From AC-32 sp963717475 (GTDB taxonomy: Bacteria; Actinomycetota; Thermoleophilia; Gaiellales; Gaiellaceae), in the NCBI GenBank assembly GCA_963717475.1, contig OY970337.1, forward strand, positions 1,922,001-1,986,000: DNA of 64,000 nucleotides, given 5' to 3'. Under the pieces are notes generated by a model that worked only from the letters and a program-made list of their open reading frames with translations, was not told where the DNA came from and made no database searches. How positions within the stretch are numbered: the stretch's first letter is position 1; every line of letters starts with the position of its first letter. Shown in pieces: positions 24,645-32,983 of this stretch. The position numbers were made by a program, and so were the translations under genes.

Positions 24645-25046
24645 ATGTCGACGATGGCCGACCTCGACCAGCTCGCGCTCGCGCTGCCGCAGGTGACGAA
24701 GGAGATCGACGACGGCCGGCCTTCGTACCGCGTCCACGGGAAACTGTTCTGCTGCCAGCGGACGCGCCGGCCGGACGCGGTCGATCCCGAGACCGGTGAG
24801 CGCCTCGACGACGTCCTCATGTTCCGCGTCGCAGATCTCGACGTGAAAGAGCTGCTGCTCTCCGATGACCGCGGGATCTACTTCACGACGCCGCACTTCA
24901 AAGGCTATCCCGCGGTGCTGGTGCGAATTCCAAGCCTCGAACGCCTCGACCGCGGCGAGCTGCACGACCTGGTCGCCGAGGCCTGGCTGACGCGCGCGCA
25001 GAAACGGGTCGCTAAGGCGTGGCTGGCCGAGCAGGACCCGCCGTAG
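24645..25046 (+). CDS. MmcQ/YjbR-family protein
   Basis: A 133-residue protein with the compact alpha-beta fold of the MmcQ/YjbR (DUF419) family. LALALPQVTKEIDDGRPSYR at the start, then FRVADLDVKELLLSDDRGIY and YFTTPHFKGYPAVLVRI are characteristic, as is the AWLTRAQKRVAKAWL C-terminal helix. Members have a CyaY-like or DNA-binding fold, with no firmly shown role. A second in-frame ATG at 24654 (MADLDQ) is an equally good start. Its 3' end overlaps the convergent DUF998 gene by 35 bp. Confidence 0.8.
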   Translation: MSTMADLDQLALALPQVTKEIDDGRPSYRVHGKLFCCQRTRRPDAVDPETGERLDDVLMFRVADLDVKELLLSDDRGIYFTTPHFKGYPAVLVRIPSLERLDRGELHDLVAEAWLTRAQKRVAKAWLAEQDPP

Positions 25047-25668
25047 GCACCTCTTCGGCCGGGGCCGCGAGCAGGCGGGCGCCGACGAAAGCGATCCAGG
25101 CGAAAGCGACGACCGAGCCGGCTCGCGTGGCGGCGCCGTCCCCGATCGTCGAGAAGACGATGTTCGCGAGGAGGATCGCCGGCAGCGTCAGAAGGCTCGG
25201 CAGCCAGGCGCCGTGCCAATGCGGCAGCTTCCGAAAGGCGAAGGCGCAGAGGACAGGCGCGAGCAGCAGGGCCGCGCCCGTGAAGCCCGACTCGATCTTG
25301 TGCGCGTGCGCGTGCCAGGTGTGGTTCGTGCAGGCGGCGTCGATCCCGCGGCAGTCGAGCCGGAAGAGGCCGTCCAGGAAGCCGCCTGCGCCTGCGACGG
25401 CCAGAACGCCGGCACCGAGGCGGCCGAGCAGGCTCGGCCCGACCGAGCGCCAGAGGCCGAGCGCGCAGACGAGGACGAGCAGGCCGGTGAGGTTCGCCCC
25501 GAGCTGGTTGTAGAGCCACGGGCTCGCCGCGGTGACGGCCCCGAGGTCGGAGATGTCGTCCCGCGCCACGCTGTAGGCGGCCGGCTGCGCGAAACCGCCG
25601 GCGACCCACCCGACCATCGCGGTGACGAACGCGAGGAGGCCACAGGCCCCGGCGAGACGGGCCGGCAT
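25012..25668 (-). CDS. DUF998 membrane protein
   Basis: A 218-residue integral membrane protein with six predicted helices. AYSVARDDISDLGAVTAASP near residue 33 is the typical DUF998 loop, and LDGLFRLDC with HTWHAHAHKIES is the second conserved region. The family is widespread in actinobacteria with no proven role. The His-rich loop (HTWHAHAH) might bind a metal. It runs convergent with YjbR, overlapping by 35 bp, and is divergent from the MFS gene. Confidence 0.75.
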   Translation of the reverse strand: MPARLAGACGLLAFVTAMVGWVAGGFAQPAAYSVARDDISDLGAVTAASPWLYNQLGANLTGLLVLVCALGLWRSVGPSLLGRLGAGVLAVAGAGGFLDGLFRLDCRGIDAACTNHTWHAHAHKIESGFTGAALLLAPVLCAFAFRKLPHWHGAWLPSLLTLPAILLANIVFSTIGDGAATRAGSVVAFAWIAFVGARLLAAPAEEVPTAGPARPATP

Positions 25669-25748
25669 GTGCCAACCCTCTCACGCCGAGTCCCGACGGG
25701 CCTGCGTGACTAGGCTGCGCCAGTCGTGGCCCGCTTGCTCATCTCGGC

Positions 25749-27008
25749 GTGAACTCCGACGATTCCGTCTCGCTCGGGCTCGAGCCCGAGCCGCGTGCGT
25801 CGGGCCGCCTGGCGCGGGTGCTCGCGGCGCGGCGGCGGCTTCCGGAGAACGTCCGCGTCCTGAGCTCGGTCTCGCTTGCGAACGACTCGGCGAGCGAGCT
25901 CGCATACCCGGTCGTCCCGCTGTTTCTGACGATCACGCTCGGGGCCCCCGTCTACCTCGTCGGCCTGATCGAGGGGATCGCCGAGGCGACGGCTCAAGTC
26001 GTTCGGCTCTTCTCCGGCTGGCTCTCGGACCGGCAGGGCGGGCGCCGGAAGCCGTGGATCTGGGCCGGCTACGGCGTGGCCGAGGTCGCCCGGGCCATCG
26101 TCGCCGCGGCTCCCGCCTGGGGCTGGGTGCTGACAGGCCGCGTGGTCGACCGGCTGGGCAAGGGCGCGCGCAGCTCGCCGCGCGACGCGCTGATTCGCGA
26201 CTCCACGCCTGCTCCGCTGATGGGAGCGGCGTTCGGCTACCACCGCGCCATGGACACGGTCGGCGCGGTGATCGGACCGCTGGTCGCCGTCGTGCTGCTC
26301 GTGCTGGGCTTCTCGCTCCGCGAGATCCTCTGGTTCGCAATCCTGCCCGGCGCCGTCACGCTCCTGCTCCTGCGGCGACTCAAGGAGGCGCCGGCCCAGT
26401 CGCCGCACGCAGCTCCGGCGGCGCCGCTGACAGCGGGGCGCGTCGCGGCCCTGCCCGCGTCGTTCTGGACGGTCCTCGGGATCTGGGTCGTGTTCTCGCT
26501 CGGCAACTCGAGCGACACGTTCCTGCTTCTCCGCTCTCACAACCTCGGTCTCAATTCGCAGCTCGCGGTGCTCGCGTATGCCGTCTACAACATGGTCAGC
26601 GCGACCCTCGCCTGGCCCTTCGGCCACCTCTCCGACCGGATCCCGCGAGGCTGGCTCCTCGGGCTGGGAACGGTTGTCTTCGGGCTCGTCTACCTCGGCT
26701 TCGCGCTGGTGTCGGTGTCCTGGGCGGTGTGGCCGCTGTTCGCGTTCTACGGGGTCTACGTGTCTGCGACCGAGGGCGTGGGTCGCGCGTGGGTCTCCGA
26801 CCACGTCCGCTCGGGGTCCGTAGGAACCGCTTACGGCGTCTTCTATGCAGCGACGGCGGGCGCGGCCCTGATCGCGAGCCTTGCCGCCGGTCTCCTGTGG
26901 ACCTACGTGAGCCCCGAGGCGCCGTTCGTGCTCGGTGCCTGCGCCGCAGCTGCCGCGACGGTTCTGCTCGGCGCGTACGCCGTCGGCGGCGGCTTTTCGA
27001 GGGACTAG
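25749..27008 (+). CDS. MFS transporter
   Basis: A 419-residue major facilitator protein with about twelve helices. The signature loop between helices 2 and 3 reads SGWLSDRQGGRRKPW, and the repeat in the second half reads FGHLSDRIPRGWLLG. Helix 4 is GWVLTGRVVDRLGKGARSSP. The group resembles the drug/metabolite exporters of the DHA type, but no substrate can be named. The start is GTG 25749. The antiporter gene begins 10 bp downstream but appears to have its own -10 box. Confidence 0.8.
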   Translation: MNSDDSVSLGLEPEPRASGRLARVLAARRRLPENVRVLSSVSLANDSASELAYPVVPLFLTITLGAPVYLVGLIEGIAEATAQVVRLFSGWLSDRQGGRRKPWIWAGYGVAEVARAIVAAAPAWGWVLTGRVVDRLGKGARSSPRDALIRDSTPAPLMGAAFGYHRAMDTVGAVIGPLVAVVLLVLGFSLREILWFAILPGAVTLLLLRRLKEAPAQSPHAAPAAPLTAGRVAALPASFWTVLGIWVVFSLGNSSDTFLLLRSHNLGLNSQLAVLAYAVYNMVSATLAWPFGHLSDRIPRGWLLGLGTVVFGLVYLGFALVSVSWAVWPLFAFYGVYVSATEGVGRAWVSDHVRSGSVGTAYGVFYAATAGAALIASLAAGLLWTYVSPEAPFVLGACAAAAATVLLGAYAVGGGFSRD

Positions 27009-27018
27009 GCTCGGCCCC

Positions 27019-28623
27019 GTGCCGCACGTCCTGATCGCGTTCAGCTCAGGCGACAGCCTCTTGCTCGCCGGCCTGCTCGCCGCCGGCCTGATCCTCCTCT
27101 CGATCGCTCAGCTCGTCCGGATCCCGTACCCGATCCTGCTCGTGCTCGGCGGTCTCGCCCTCAGCTTCGTGCCGGGCGTCCCGCAGATCGAGCTGCGGCC
27201 GGAGCTGGTGCTCGTCGCCGTCCTCCCCCCGTTGCTCTACGGCACGGCGTTCTTCACCTCGCTGCGCGAGCTGCGCGCGAACGTGGGCCCGATCTCGGCG
27301 CTCGCGATCGGGCTCGTGCTGATGACGACGGTCGCGGTGGCAGCCGTGGCGCACGAGGCGATCGGGCTCGACTGGCCGACGTCATTCGTTCTCGGCGCGC
27401 TCGTCTCGCCGACCGATCCGACGGCGGCGACGTCGATCGCGAAGCGTCTCGGGCTCCCGCGGCGGCTGAGCGCGGTGATCGAGGGCGAGAGCCTCGTGAA
27501 CGACGGGACCGCGCTCGTGGCCTACCGCTTCGCGGTCGTCGCGGTCGTCTCCGGGAGCTTCTCGCTCGCGGACGCGGCCGGGCGCTTCGTCCTGAACGTG
27601 GTCGGCGGAGTCGCGATCGGGCTCGCGGTCGGCTACCTGATCCGCCAGCTTCGGCGCCGACTCGACAATCCACCGGTCGAGATCACGATCGCCCTGCTGA
27701 GCGGCTACTTCGGCTACCTCCCGGCGCAGGCCGCCGGCGTCTCGGGAGTGCTCGCCGCGGTGACGGTCGGGATCTACATGGGCTGGCACACGCCTGAGCT
27801 GACGACGCCGCAGACGCGCCTCCAGGGCCAGGGCGTCTGGGAGATCGCCTTCCTGCTTCTGAACGGCCTGCTGTTCGCGCTCGTCGGGCTGCAGCTGCCG
27901 GGGATCGTCGACCGCCTCTCCGGGCGCTCGACCGGCGAGCTCGTCGGCGACGCGGCGCTCGTGACCGGGGTCGTCGTCGGCGCGCGTTTCCTCTGGATCA
28001 TCGCTACCGCGATCGTCCCGCCAGTTTTCAGCGGCTGGGCGCGCGACCACGACCCGCTCATCGGGTGGCGAGCGAAGACGGTGCTGGCCTGGTCCGGGAT
28101 GCGCGGAGCCGTCTCGCTCGCGGCAGCCCTCGCGATCCCGCTCTCCACCGACGCGGGCGCCGGCTTCCCCGACCGCGACCTGATCATCTTCATCACCTTC
28201 GGCGTCATCCTCGCGACGCTCGTCGTGCAGGGGCTGACGCTGCCGGCGCTGATCCAGGTGCTCGGGCTCGAGGACGACGGCCTGGCGGAGAAGGAGGAGG
28301 CGAAGGCCCGCATCCACGCGGCGGAGGCGGCGCTCGCGCGGCTCGACGAGCTCGTCGAGGAGGACTGGGTGCGGGAGGACACTGCCGAGCGGATGCGCGG
28401 GCTCTACGGCTTCCGGCGCGACCGCTTCAGCTCGCGCTTCGACCCCGACGGCGACGGCAGCGTCGAGGGCCGCTCGCTCGACTACCAGCGGCTTCGGCGC
28501 GAGCTGCTGGACGCGGAGCGCGACGCCGTCGTCGAGCTGCGGCGCACCGGGCGGATCGACGACGACGTGATGCGCCGCGTCGTCCGCGACCTCGACCTCG
28601 AGGACGCGCGCCTGGACGTTTAA
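27019..28623 (+). CDS. CPA1-family Na+/H+ antiporter
   Basis: A 534-residue protein with about twelve helices of the NhaP/CPA1 exchanger type. SPTDPTAATSIAKRLGLP and EGESLVNDGTALVAYRFAVV contain the ion-binding Asp-Pro and Asn-Asp pairs. WSGMRGAVSLAAALAIPL is the conserved Arg-containing helix. The C-terminal cytoplasmic tail (residues 415-534) is long, charged and helical, as in regulated exchangers. The start is GTG 27019, with TAGGCT 7 nt upstream; it gives a likely leaderless transcript. Role: pH and sodium homeostasis. Confidence 0.85.
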   Translation: MPHVLIAFSSGDSLLLAGLLAAGLILLSIAQLVRIPYPILLVLGGLALSFVPGVPQIELRPELVLVAVLPPLLYGTAFFTSLRELRANVGPISALAIGLVLMTTVAVAAVAHEAIGLDWPTSFVLGALVSPTDPTAATSIAKRLGLPRRLSAVIEGESLVNDGTALVAYRFAVVAVVSGSFSLADAAGRFVLNVVGGVAIGLAVGYLIRQLRRRLDNPPVEITIALLSGYFGYLPAQAAGVSGVLAAVTVGIYMGWHTPELTTPQTRLQGQGVWEIAFLLLNGLLFALVGLQLPGIVDRLSGRSTGELVGDAALVTGVVVGARFLWIIATAIVPPVFSGWARDHDPLIGWRAKTVLAWSGMRGAVSLAAALAIPLSTDAGAGFPDRDLIIFITFGVILATLVVQGLTLPALIQVLGLEDDGLAEKEEAKARIHAAEAALARLDELVEEDWVREDTAERMRGLYGFRRDRFSSRFDPDGDGSVEGRSLDYQRLRRELLDAERDAVVELRRTGRIDDDVMRRVVRDLDLEDARLDV

Positions 28624-28670
28624 GGGTTCCGCAAATTTCCCTAATAGTGCTCGTCTAGCATCGTGCCCCG

Positions 28671-29969
28671 ATGGGAGTCGGTCGGTCGTCGCTGAAAGTC
28701 ACGTTGCCGGCGGTGGCCGCCGTGCTCGTTGCGCTTGCGGCGCCCGCGACCTCGGCGGCGTCGTCGCACATCCGCTTCGGCGTGGACGACGACTCGATCG
28801 TCGGCGCGGGACCGGCGGGCGACTCGGCGCCCGACGCGCTCGACACGTTGGGAGTGAGGCTCGTCCGCTACACGGTCAACTGGCGCCGCGTCGCGCCGCG
28901 AAAGCCGCAGAAGCCGCTCGACCCGCGCGATCCCGCCTACGACTGGGGGAGCACCGACCAGGCGCTTCGGCGCCTGCACAAGCGCGGGATCGTCGCGCTG
29001 GTGACGCTCTGGGGAACGCCGGCCTGGGCGAACGACGGAAGGCCCCCGAACGTGCTCCCGAAGAACCGGTACTCGCTCGCGGCCTTCGCGGGCGCCGTCT
29101 CCGCGCGTTACCCGTGGATCCGCCTCTGGGAAGTGTGGAACGAGCCCAACCAGCAGGTGTTCATGTCTCCGAACTCGCCGCGCCTCTACGTGCAGCGCCT
29201 GCTGAACCCGGTCTACGTCGAGCTCCACGTGCGCAACCCCGCCAACCGCGTCGCCGGCGGGGCGACCTCGCCGCGGCCCACGCAGAGCGCGCTCTCGCCT
29301 GTCGCGTTCATGCGCGGGATGCGCGCGGCGCACGCCAGGCTCGACGCGTACTCGCACCATCCCTACCCAATCACCCGCGGCGAGACGCCGTTCGGGTTCG
29401 CGCCCGGGGTCTGCCGTTACTGCAAGGGGATCCTGACGCTCGCGAACCTCCCGGAGCTGATCAAGGAGGTGCGGCGCGACTTCGGGCCGAAGCGGATCTG
29501 GCTGACGGAGTACGGCTACCAGACGAACCTGGCCAAGCGGTACGGCGTCTCGGAGGCAGCGCAGGCGCGGTACTTGTCGGATGCGGCCTGGCGCGTGCGG
29601 CAGGCGCCCTACGTCGACATCCTGATCCAGTTCCTGGTCAAGGACGAGGCGGCCTACGGCTGGCAGAGCGGGCTCATCACCTCGGTCGGCAAGAAGAAGC
29701 CGTCCTTCTACGCGTACCAGCTCCCGCTCGCGCAGGTGTGGCGGCGCGGGCTGACGACGAAGCTGTGGGGACAGGTGCGTCCCGGGAGCGGGCTGCGGCA
29801 GTACCGCCTCGAGCGCTACACGTACGGCCGCTGGGTCCCGATCGGGGCGTGGTCGATGACGGGTCCAGGCGGCTCGTTCACGCGTCTCGTCCGCGTCTGG
29901 CCCGGAACCCGCCTGCGTGCCGTCTCGCCCGACGTCCACGCGACCAGCTTCGCTCTCAAGGTTCGCTGA
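28671..29969 (+). CDS. Secreted glycoside-hydrolase-like protein
   Basis: A 432-residue exported protein. After a signal peptide (VAAVLVALAAPATSAA) comes a TIM-barrel pattern. RLVRYTVNWRRVAP is the first strand, WEVWNEPNQQ near residue 158 carries the acid/base Glu, and IWLTEYGYQT near residue 280 carries the nucleophile Glu, as in clan GH-A (GH5/GH39-like). The C-terminal 100 residues form a small strand-rich domain. The substrate is unknown. The start ATG has TAGCAT 9 nt upstream. A bidirectional terminator follows. Confidence 0.7.
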   Translation: MGVGRSSLKVTLPAVAAVLVALAAPATSAASSHIRFGVDDDSIVGAGPAGDSAPDALDTLGVRLVRYTVNWRRVAPRKPQKPLDPRDPAYDWGSTDQALRRLHKRGIVALVTLWGTPAWANDGRPPNVLPKNRYSLAAFAGAVSARYPWIRLWEVWNEPNQQVFMSPNSPRLYVQRLLNPVYVELHVRNPANRVAGGATSPRPTQSALSPVAFMRGMRAAHARLDAYSHHPYPITRGETPFGFAPGVCRYCKGILTLANLPELIKEVRRDFGPKRIWLTEYGYQTNLAKRYGVSEAAQARYLSDAAWRVRQAPYVDILIQFLVKDEAAYGWQSGLITSVGKKKPSFYAYQLPLAQVWRRGLTTKLWGQVRPGSGLRQYRLERYTYGRWVPIGAWSMTGPGGSFTRLVRVWPGTRLRAVSPDVHATSFALKVR

Positions 29970-29974
29970 CCCGG

Positions 29975-30011
29975 CCACGACGCCCGGGCTCATCCAACCC
30001 GGGCGCCGTGG
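29975..30011. terminator. Bidirectional terminator
   Basis: CCACGACGCCCGGG and CCCGGGCGCCGTGG pair with one mismatch in a 14-bp stem and a 9-nt loop, between the convergent glycoside hydrolase and propeller genes. Confidence 0.75.
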
Positions 30012-30022
30012 AACCGTCGGAG

Positions 30023-31372
30023 TTACGGCTGGGTGAGATCGCGCACGAACGCGTCCGGCTTGTCGTTCGTGTCGCCCGGGACGAGGTTCCCAGCCCAGGA
30101 CGAGAAGGCCAGGTAGCGATCGTCCGCGCTGAAGACGACGCCGCCCGCGGCGCTCGCGTCGTCGCCCTGGTTCCCTGCGGCGCCGAGGCTGACGAGCTTC
30201 GTCGTGCCGGAGCGCAGGTCGCGGACGAAGACGTCCGTGATCCCGTTGACGTCGCCCGCGACGAGGTTCGTGGCGAGGGAGGTGAAAGCGACGTAGCGGC
30301 CGTCGGCGCTGATCGCCGAGGAGCCGAGGCTTTCCTGGTCGGCCTGCCGCCCGCCACCCGAGACGCTGACGCGCGCTGTCTTCCGACCCTTGCGGTCGCG
30401 TACGAAGATGTCGGGAACCCTGTTCGTGTCGCCCCGGACGAGGTTCGACGCGTAGGAGTGGAAGGCGACGTAGCGGCCGTCGGCGCTGATCGCCGGCGCG
30501 TTGCTGCCGTTGTTCGTGCGGTCGCCGCCGGCCTGGCGGCCCGCGCTCGAGACGCTGACGCGCTCGGTCCGGCCGCTGCGCAGGTCGTGCACGAATACGT
30601 CCGCGAGACGGTTCGTGTCGCCGGCGACGAGGTTGGTCGCGGACGACTCGAACGCGACGTACCGGCCGTTCGCGTTCAGAGCCGGCTCGGTGCTCTCGCA
30701 GCCGCCGGCCTTGCAGAGAGCCTGGCGGCCCCGGCTCGTGACGCTCACGCGGATCGTGCGGTGGGTGCGGAGGTCGCGCACGAAGACATCCGAGAGTCCG
30801 TTGGTGTCGCCGGGGACGAGGTTCGTGGCCACTGACGAGAACGCGACGTAGCGGCCGTTTGCGCTGATCGCCGGGTCGCCGCTCGGCCCGTTGGCCTGGC
30901 GGCCCTTGCTGCTCACGGTCACGCGCGTGACGCGGTGGCCGGCGCGGTCGTAGACGAACACGTCGGAGACGCGGTTCGTGTCGTGCGCGGCGAGATTGGC
31001 AGCGTCGGAGCGGAAGACGACGAAGCGACCGTTCGCGCTGATGCCCCCGGCGAGCGAGCCGCCGAAGGGATCCGACCCTGGCCTGGCCTGCGCGCCACCG
31101 TTCGTCACGCTCACCCGCTGCATCGCGCCCGTCGAGCGATCGAAGACGAAGACGTCCCAGCGGTCGTTCGTGTCGCCCGGGACGAGGTTCGTCGCCTGTG
31201 AGTTGACGAGGACGAAGCGCGCGTCGGCGCTGAGGCCGACCGCAAAGCTGTCGCGGTCACCCTGCGCACCGGCGCTCGAGACGCTGACGCGCTCGGTCGA
31301 AGCTAGAGAGCCGCTCGCCGCGGAGCTCGAAATGACAAGAACGAGGATTGCGATTGCGAGAAAGGTCTTCAC
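30023..31372 (-). CDS. Secreted seven-repeat TolB/WD40-like beta-propeller
   Basis: A 449-residue exported protein. A signal peptide (MKTFLAIAILVLVISSSAAS) is followed by seven repeats of about 60 residues. Each contains ISANGRYVAF, then S-xATNLVPGDTN and DVFVRDL; the DxDxN-like loop might bind Ca2+. The repeat number suits a seven-bladed propeller of the TolB/PD40 type. It is the last gene of the MtrAB-like cluster, and a GTAAC-N6-GCAAC site lies 66-81 bp before its start. GAAGGAGG precedes the GTG. Ligand unknown; a surface sensor or scaffold is likely. Confidence 0.75.
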   Translation of the reverse strand: MKTFLAIAILVLVISSSAASGSLASTERVSVSSAGAQGDRDSFAVGLSADARFVLVNSQATNLVPGDTNDRWDVFVFDRSTGAMQRVSVTNGGAQARPGSDPFGGSLAGGISANGRFVVFRSDAANLAAHDTNRVSDVFVYDRAGHRVTRVTVSSKGRQANGPSGDPAISANGRYVAFSSVATNLVPGDTNGLSDVFVRDLRTHRTIRVSVTSRGRQALCKAGGCESTEPALNANGRYVAFESSATNLVAGDTNRLADVFVHDLRSGRTERVSVSSAGRQAGGDRTNNGSNAPAISADGRYVAFHSYASNLVRGDTNRVPDIFVRDRKGRKTARVSVSGGGRQADQESLGSSAISADGRYVAFTSLATNLVAGDVNGITDVFVRDLRSGTTKLVSLGAAGNQGDDASAAGGVVFSADDRYLAFSSWAGNLVPGDTNDKPDAFVRDLTQP

Positions 31373-31437
31373 GACTGTGCCTCCTTCGGGGTTGCAGGCA
31401 TCGTCGAGCGCACTCGCAACACAGCGGTCACGGCCGC

Positions 31438-31453
31438 GTAACGGTTTTGCAAC
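31438..31453 (+). promoter_or_regulatory. Predicted response-regulator site upstream of the propeller gene
   Basis: GTAAC-GGTTTT-GCAAC is a pair of half-sites 11 bp apart. The same arrangement recurs at 32966-32981 inside a longer conserved block, CGCGTAAC(A/G)GTT(C/T)TGCAACAGC. Direct repeats with an 11-bp period suit OmpR/MtrA-type regulators. Confidence 0.6.
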
Positions 31454-31457
31454 AGCG

Positions 31458-32921
31458 TCAGCGGGAGGGTGTGAAGCTCGCGCCGTCCGCGAAGCCCGGG
31501 TCGCCGCCCCAGACGAGCAGCGAACGGCCGGTCCAGACGGCGAGCGGGTGCAGCCGGCCTCGTAGCGGCGCCTGCGGAAGCGGCGACCAGCGGTCGGCGC
31601 GCGGGTCGTACGCCAGGCCGTGCGGCGGAATCACGAAGTGCCCCGGGGAGCCCGTCTCGCCGCCCCAAACCACAAGGCGCTCGCCAGTCCAGACCGCGCC
31701 GGCGCCGGTCCTGCCCGTGTCCATCGGCGCCAGCTCGCGCCATGCGTTCGTCTTCGGCGAGTAGGCAAGGGCGGTCGCCGGCGCCGAGTCGCCGCCCACG
31801 AGCAGTACCTCGCTGCCGTCCCACACGGCAGTTGCGCCGACACGAGGCTCGGGCGGCGCCGGAAGCCCCCGCCAGCCGCGACCCGGGCTGAAAGCCGCCG
31901 CGTGCCGTCCCGCGACCATGATCAGCTCTCGGCCGGTCCAGGCGGCAGCGCCTGTCAGCGGAGCCCCGGGTAGGACGCGCCAGCCGGATCCAGGTCTGTA
32001 CGCCGCCGCTCCCGAGTCGCTCCAGCCGAGCACCTCGCGGCCTGTCCACACAAGCGTCTTGGGAGCGCCCGCGACCGGCGGATCGGGAAGCGTGCGCCAG
32101 CGGCTGTCCCGCGGCCGGAACGCAGCCACATGCGAGCCCCACGCGATCAGCTCGCGCCCGGTCCAGACGGCGCGGAACGCGGGGCCAAGGCCGCGCGGGG
32201 GCCGAAGCCGCCGCCAGCTCGTCGTTGCGGGACGAAAGCTCGCGAACGCGGTCCTGCCGTGACTGCGGCCGAGAACGAGCAGCTCCTCTCCGGTCCAGGC
32301 CCCGTCCCTCACGCCGAGCGCGCCGCCCGGTGAGGGCGGCAGCACGCGCCAACGCCCGGCGAGCGGGGAGGCAACGGGCCCCAGCGCCGAGTAGGCGTCC
32401 CGGCCAACTGCACGGCCGAGCGCGGCCACCGGCGTCCCGCCGACCAAGAAGCGCACCTTCTTCACCGTTGGAAACTGGGTCGCCGTGTAGACGACCTGCG
32501 CGAGGCGCAGTTGCAACACGCGCGTCGACGCCGCCGACTCGAAGTCGGAGGTGAGATCGACCCGCGCGACGCCGCCCGCGATCGAGATGCCGAGCAATCG
32601 CGTCCCGGGCGGGATCTGGCTGCGCATGCCGGAGGCGCGCTCGCTCGGCGTCGGGCCTGCCAGAAGCGCGGACAGGGCGGCCGTGGCGATCCGTCGCGTC
32701 GCCGTGTGTGTGCGCAAGGCCTCCACGAGGCGGCCGTCGCGCGCGAACCAGACCTCGAACGAACGGCCGCTAGGCAACCGCCCGGTCGGCTGGGCGGCCG
32801 CGACCGGCGTGCGCGGCTGGGGCAGGCCGAGCGACACGGCGTGCTCAGACGGCTGCGCGAGAAACCAGCCGACCGCGCCGGCTGCGACCACCAGCAAGAC
32901 CCCTGCGAGCAGTTTCGTCAC
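31458..32921 (-). CDS. LpqB-like protein: GerMN domain plus seven-repeat propeller
   Basis: A 487-residue exported protein with a signal anchor (LLAGVLLVVAAGAVGWFLAQ). Residues 55-165 are a GerMN domain, with LLAGPTPSERASGMRSQIPP, ARVDLTSDFES and VVYTATQFPTVKKVRFLV. Seven propeller repeats follow, each with (V/A)WTG-E-L-VWGG. GerMN plus propeller is the layout of LpqB, the accessory of the MtrAB two-component system, and the gene lies directly after the histidine kinase as lpqB does. No lipobox cysteine is present, so it would be anchored by its helix. A GTAAC-N6-GCAAC site lies 46-60 bp before the GTG. Confidence 0.75.
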   Translation of the reverse strand: MTKLLAGVLLVVAAGAVGWFLAQPSEHAVSLGLPQPRTPVAAAQPTGRLPSGRSFEVWFARDGRLVEALRTHTATRRIATAALSALLAGPTPSERASGMRSQIPPGTRLLGISIAGGVARVDLTSDFESAASTRVLQLRLAQVVYTATQFPTVKKVRFLVGGTPVAALGRAVGRDAYSALGPVASPLAGRWRVLPPSPGGALGVRDGAWTGEELLVLGRSHGRTAFASFRPATTSWRRLRPPRGLGPAFRAVWTGRELIAWGSHVAAFRPRDSRWRTLPDPPVAGAPKTLVWTGREVLGWSDSGAAAYRPGSGWRVLPGAPLTGAAAWTGRELIMVAGRHAAAFSPGRGWRGLPAPPEPRVGATAVWDGSEVLLVGGDSAPATALAYSPKTNAWRELAPMDTGRTGAGAVWTGERLVVWGGETGSPGHFVIPPHGLAYDPRADRWSPLPQAPLRGRLHPLAVWTGRSLLVWGGDPGFADGASFTPSR

Positions 32922-32965
32922 GTGTAGATCCTCGCTTCTCGGTGCGACGCGCCGGACACAGCCGC

Positions 32966-32981
32966 GTAACAGTTCTGCAAC
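32966..32981 (+). promoter_or_regulatory. Predicted response-regulator site upstream of the LpqB-like gene
   Basis: GTAAC-AGTTCT-GCAAC, 11-bp period, immediately after the kinase stop codon. It matches the site before the next gene in the cluster. Confidence 0.6.
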
Positions 32982-32983
32982 AG

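Noticed and set aside
31438..32981. PhoB boxes of a phosphate regulon
   Set aside because: The 11-bp period fits, but the half-site is GTAAC/GCAAC, not CTGTCAT, and no phosphate genes are nearby; the MtrA reading is better supported.
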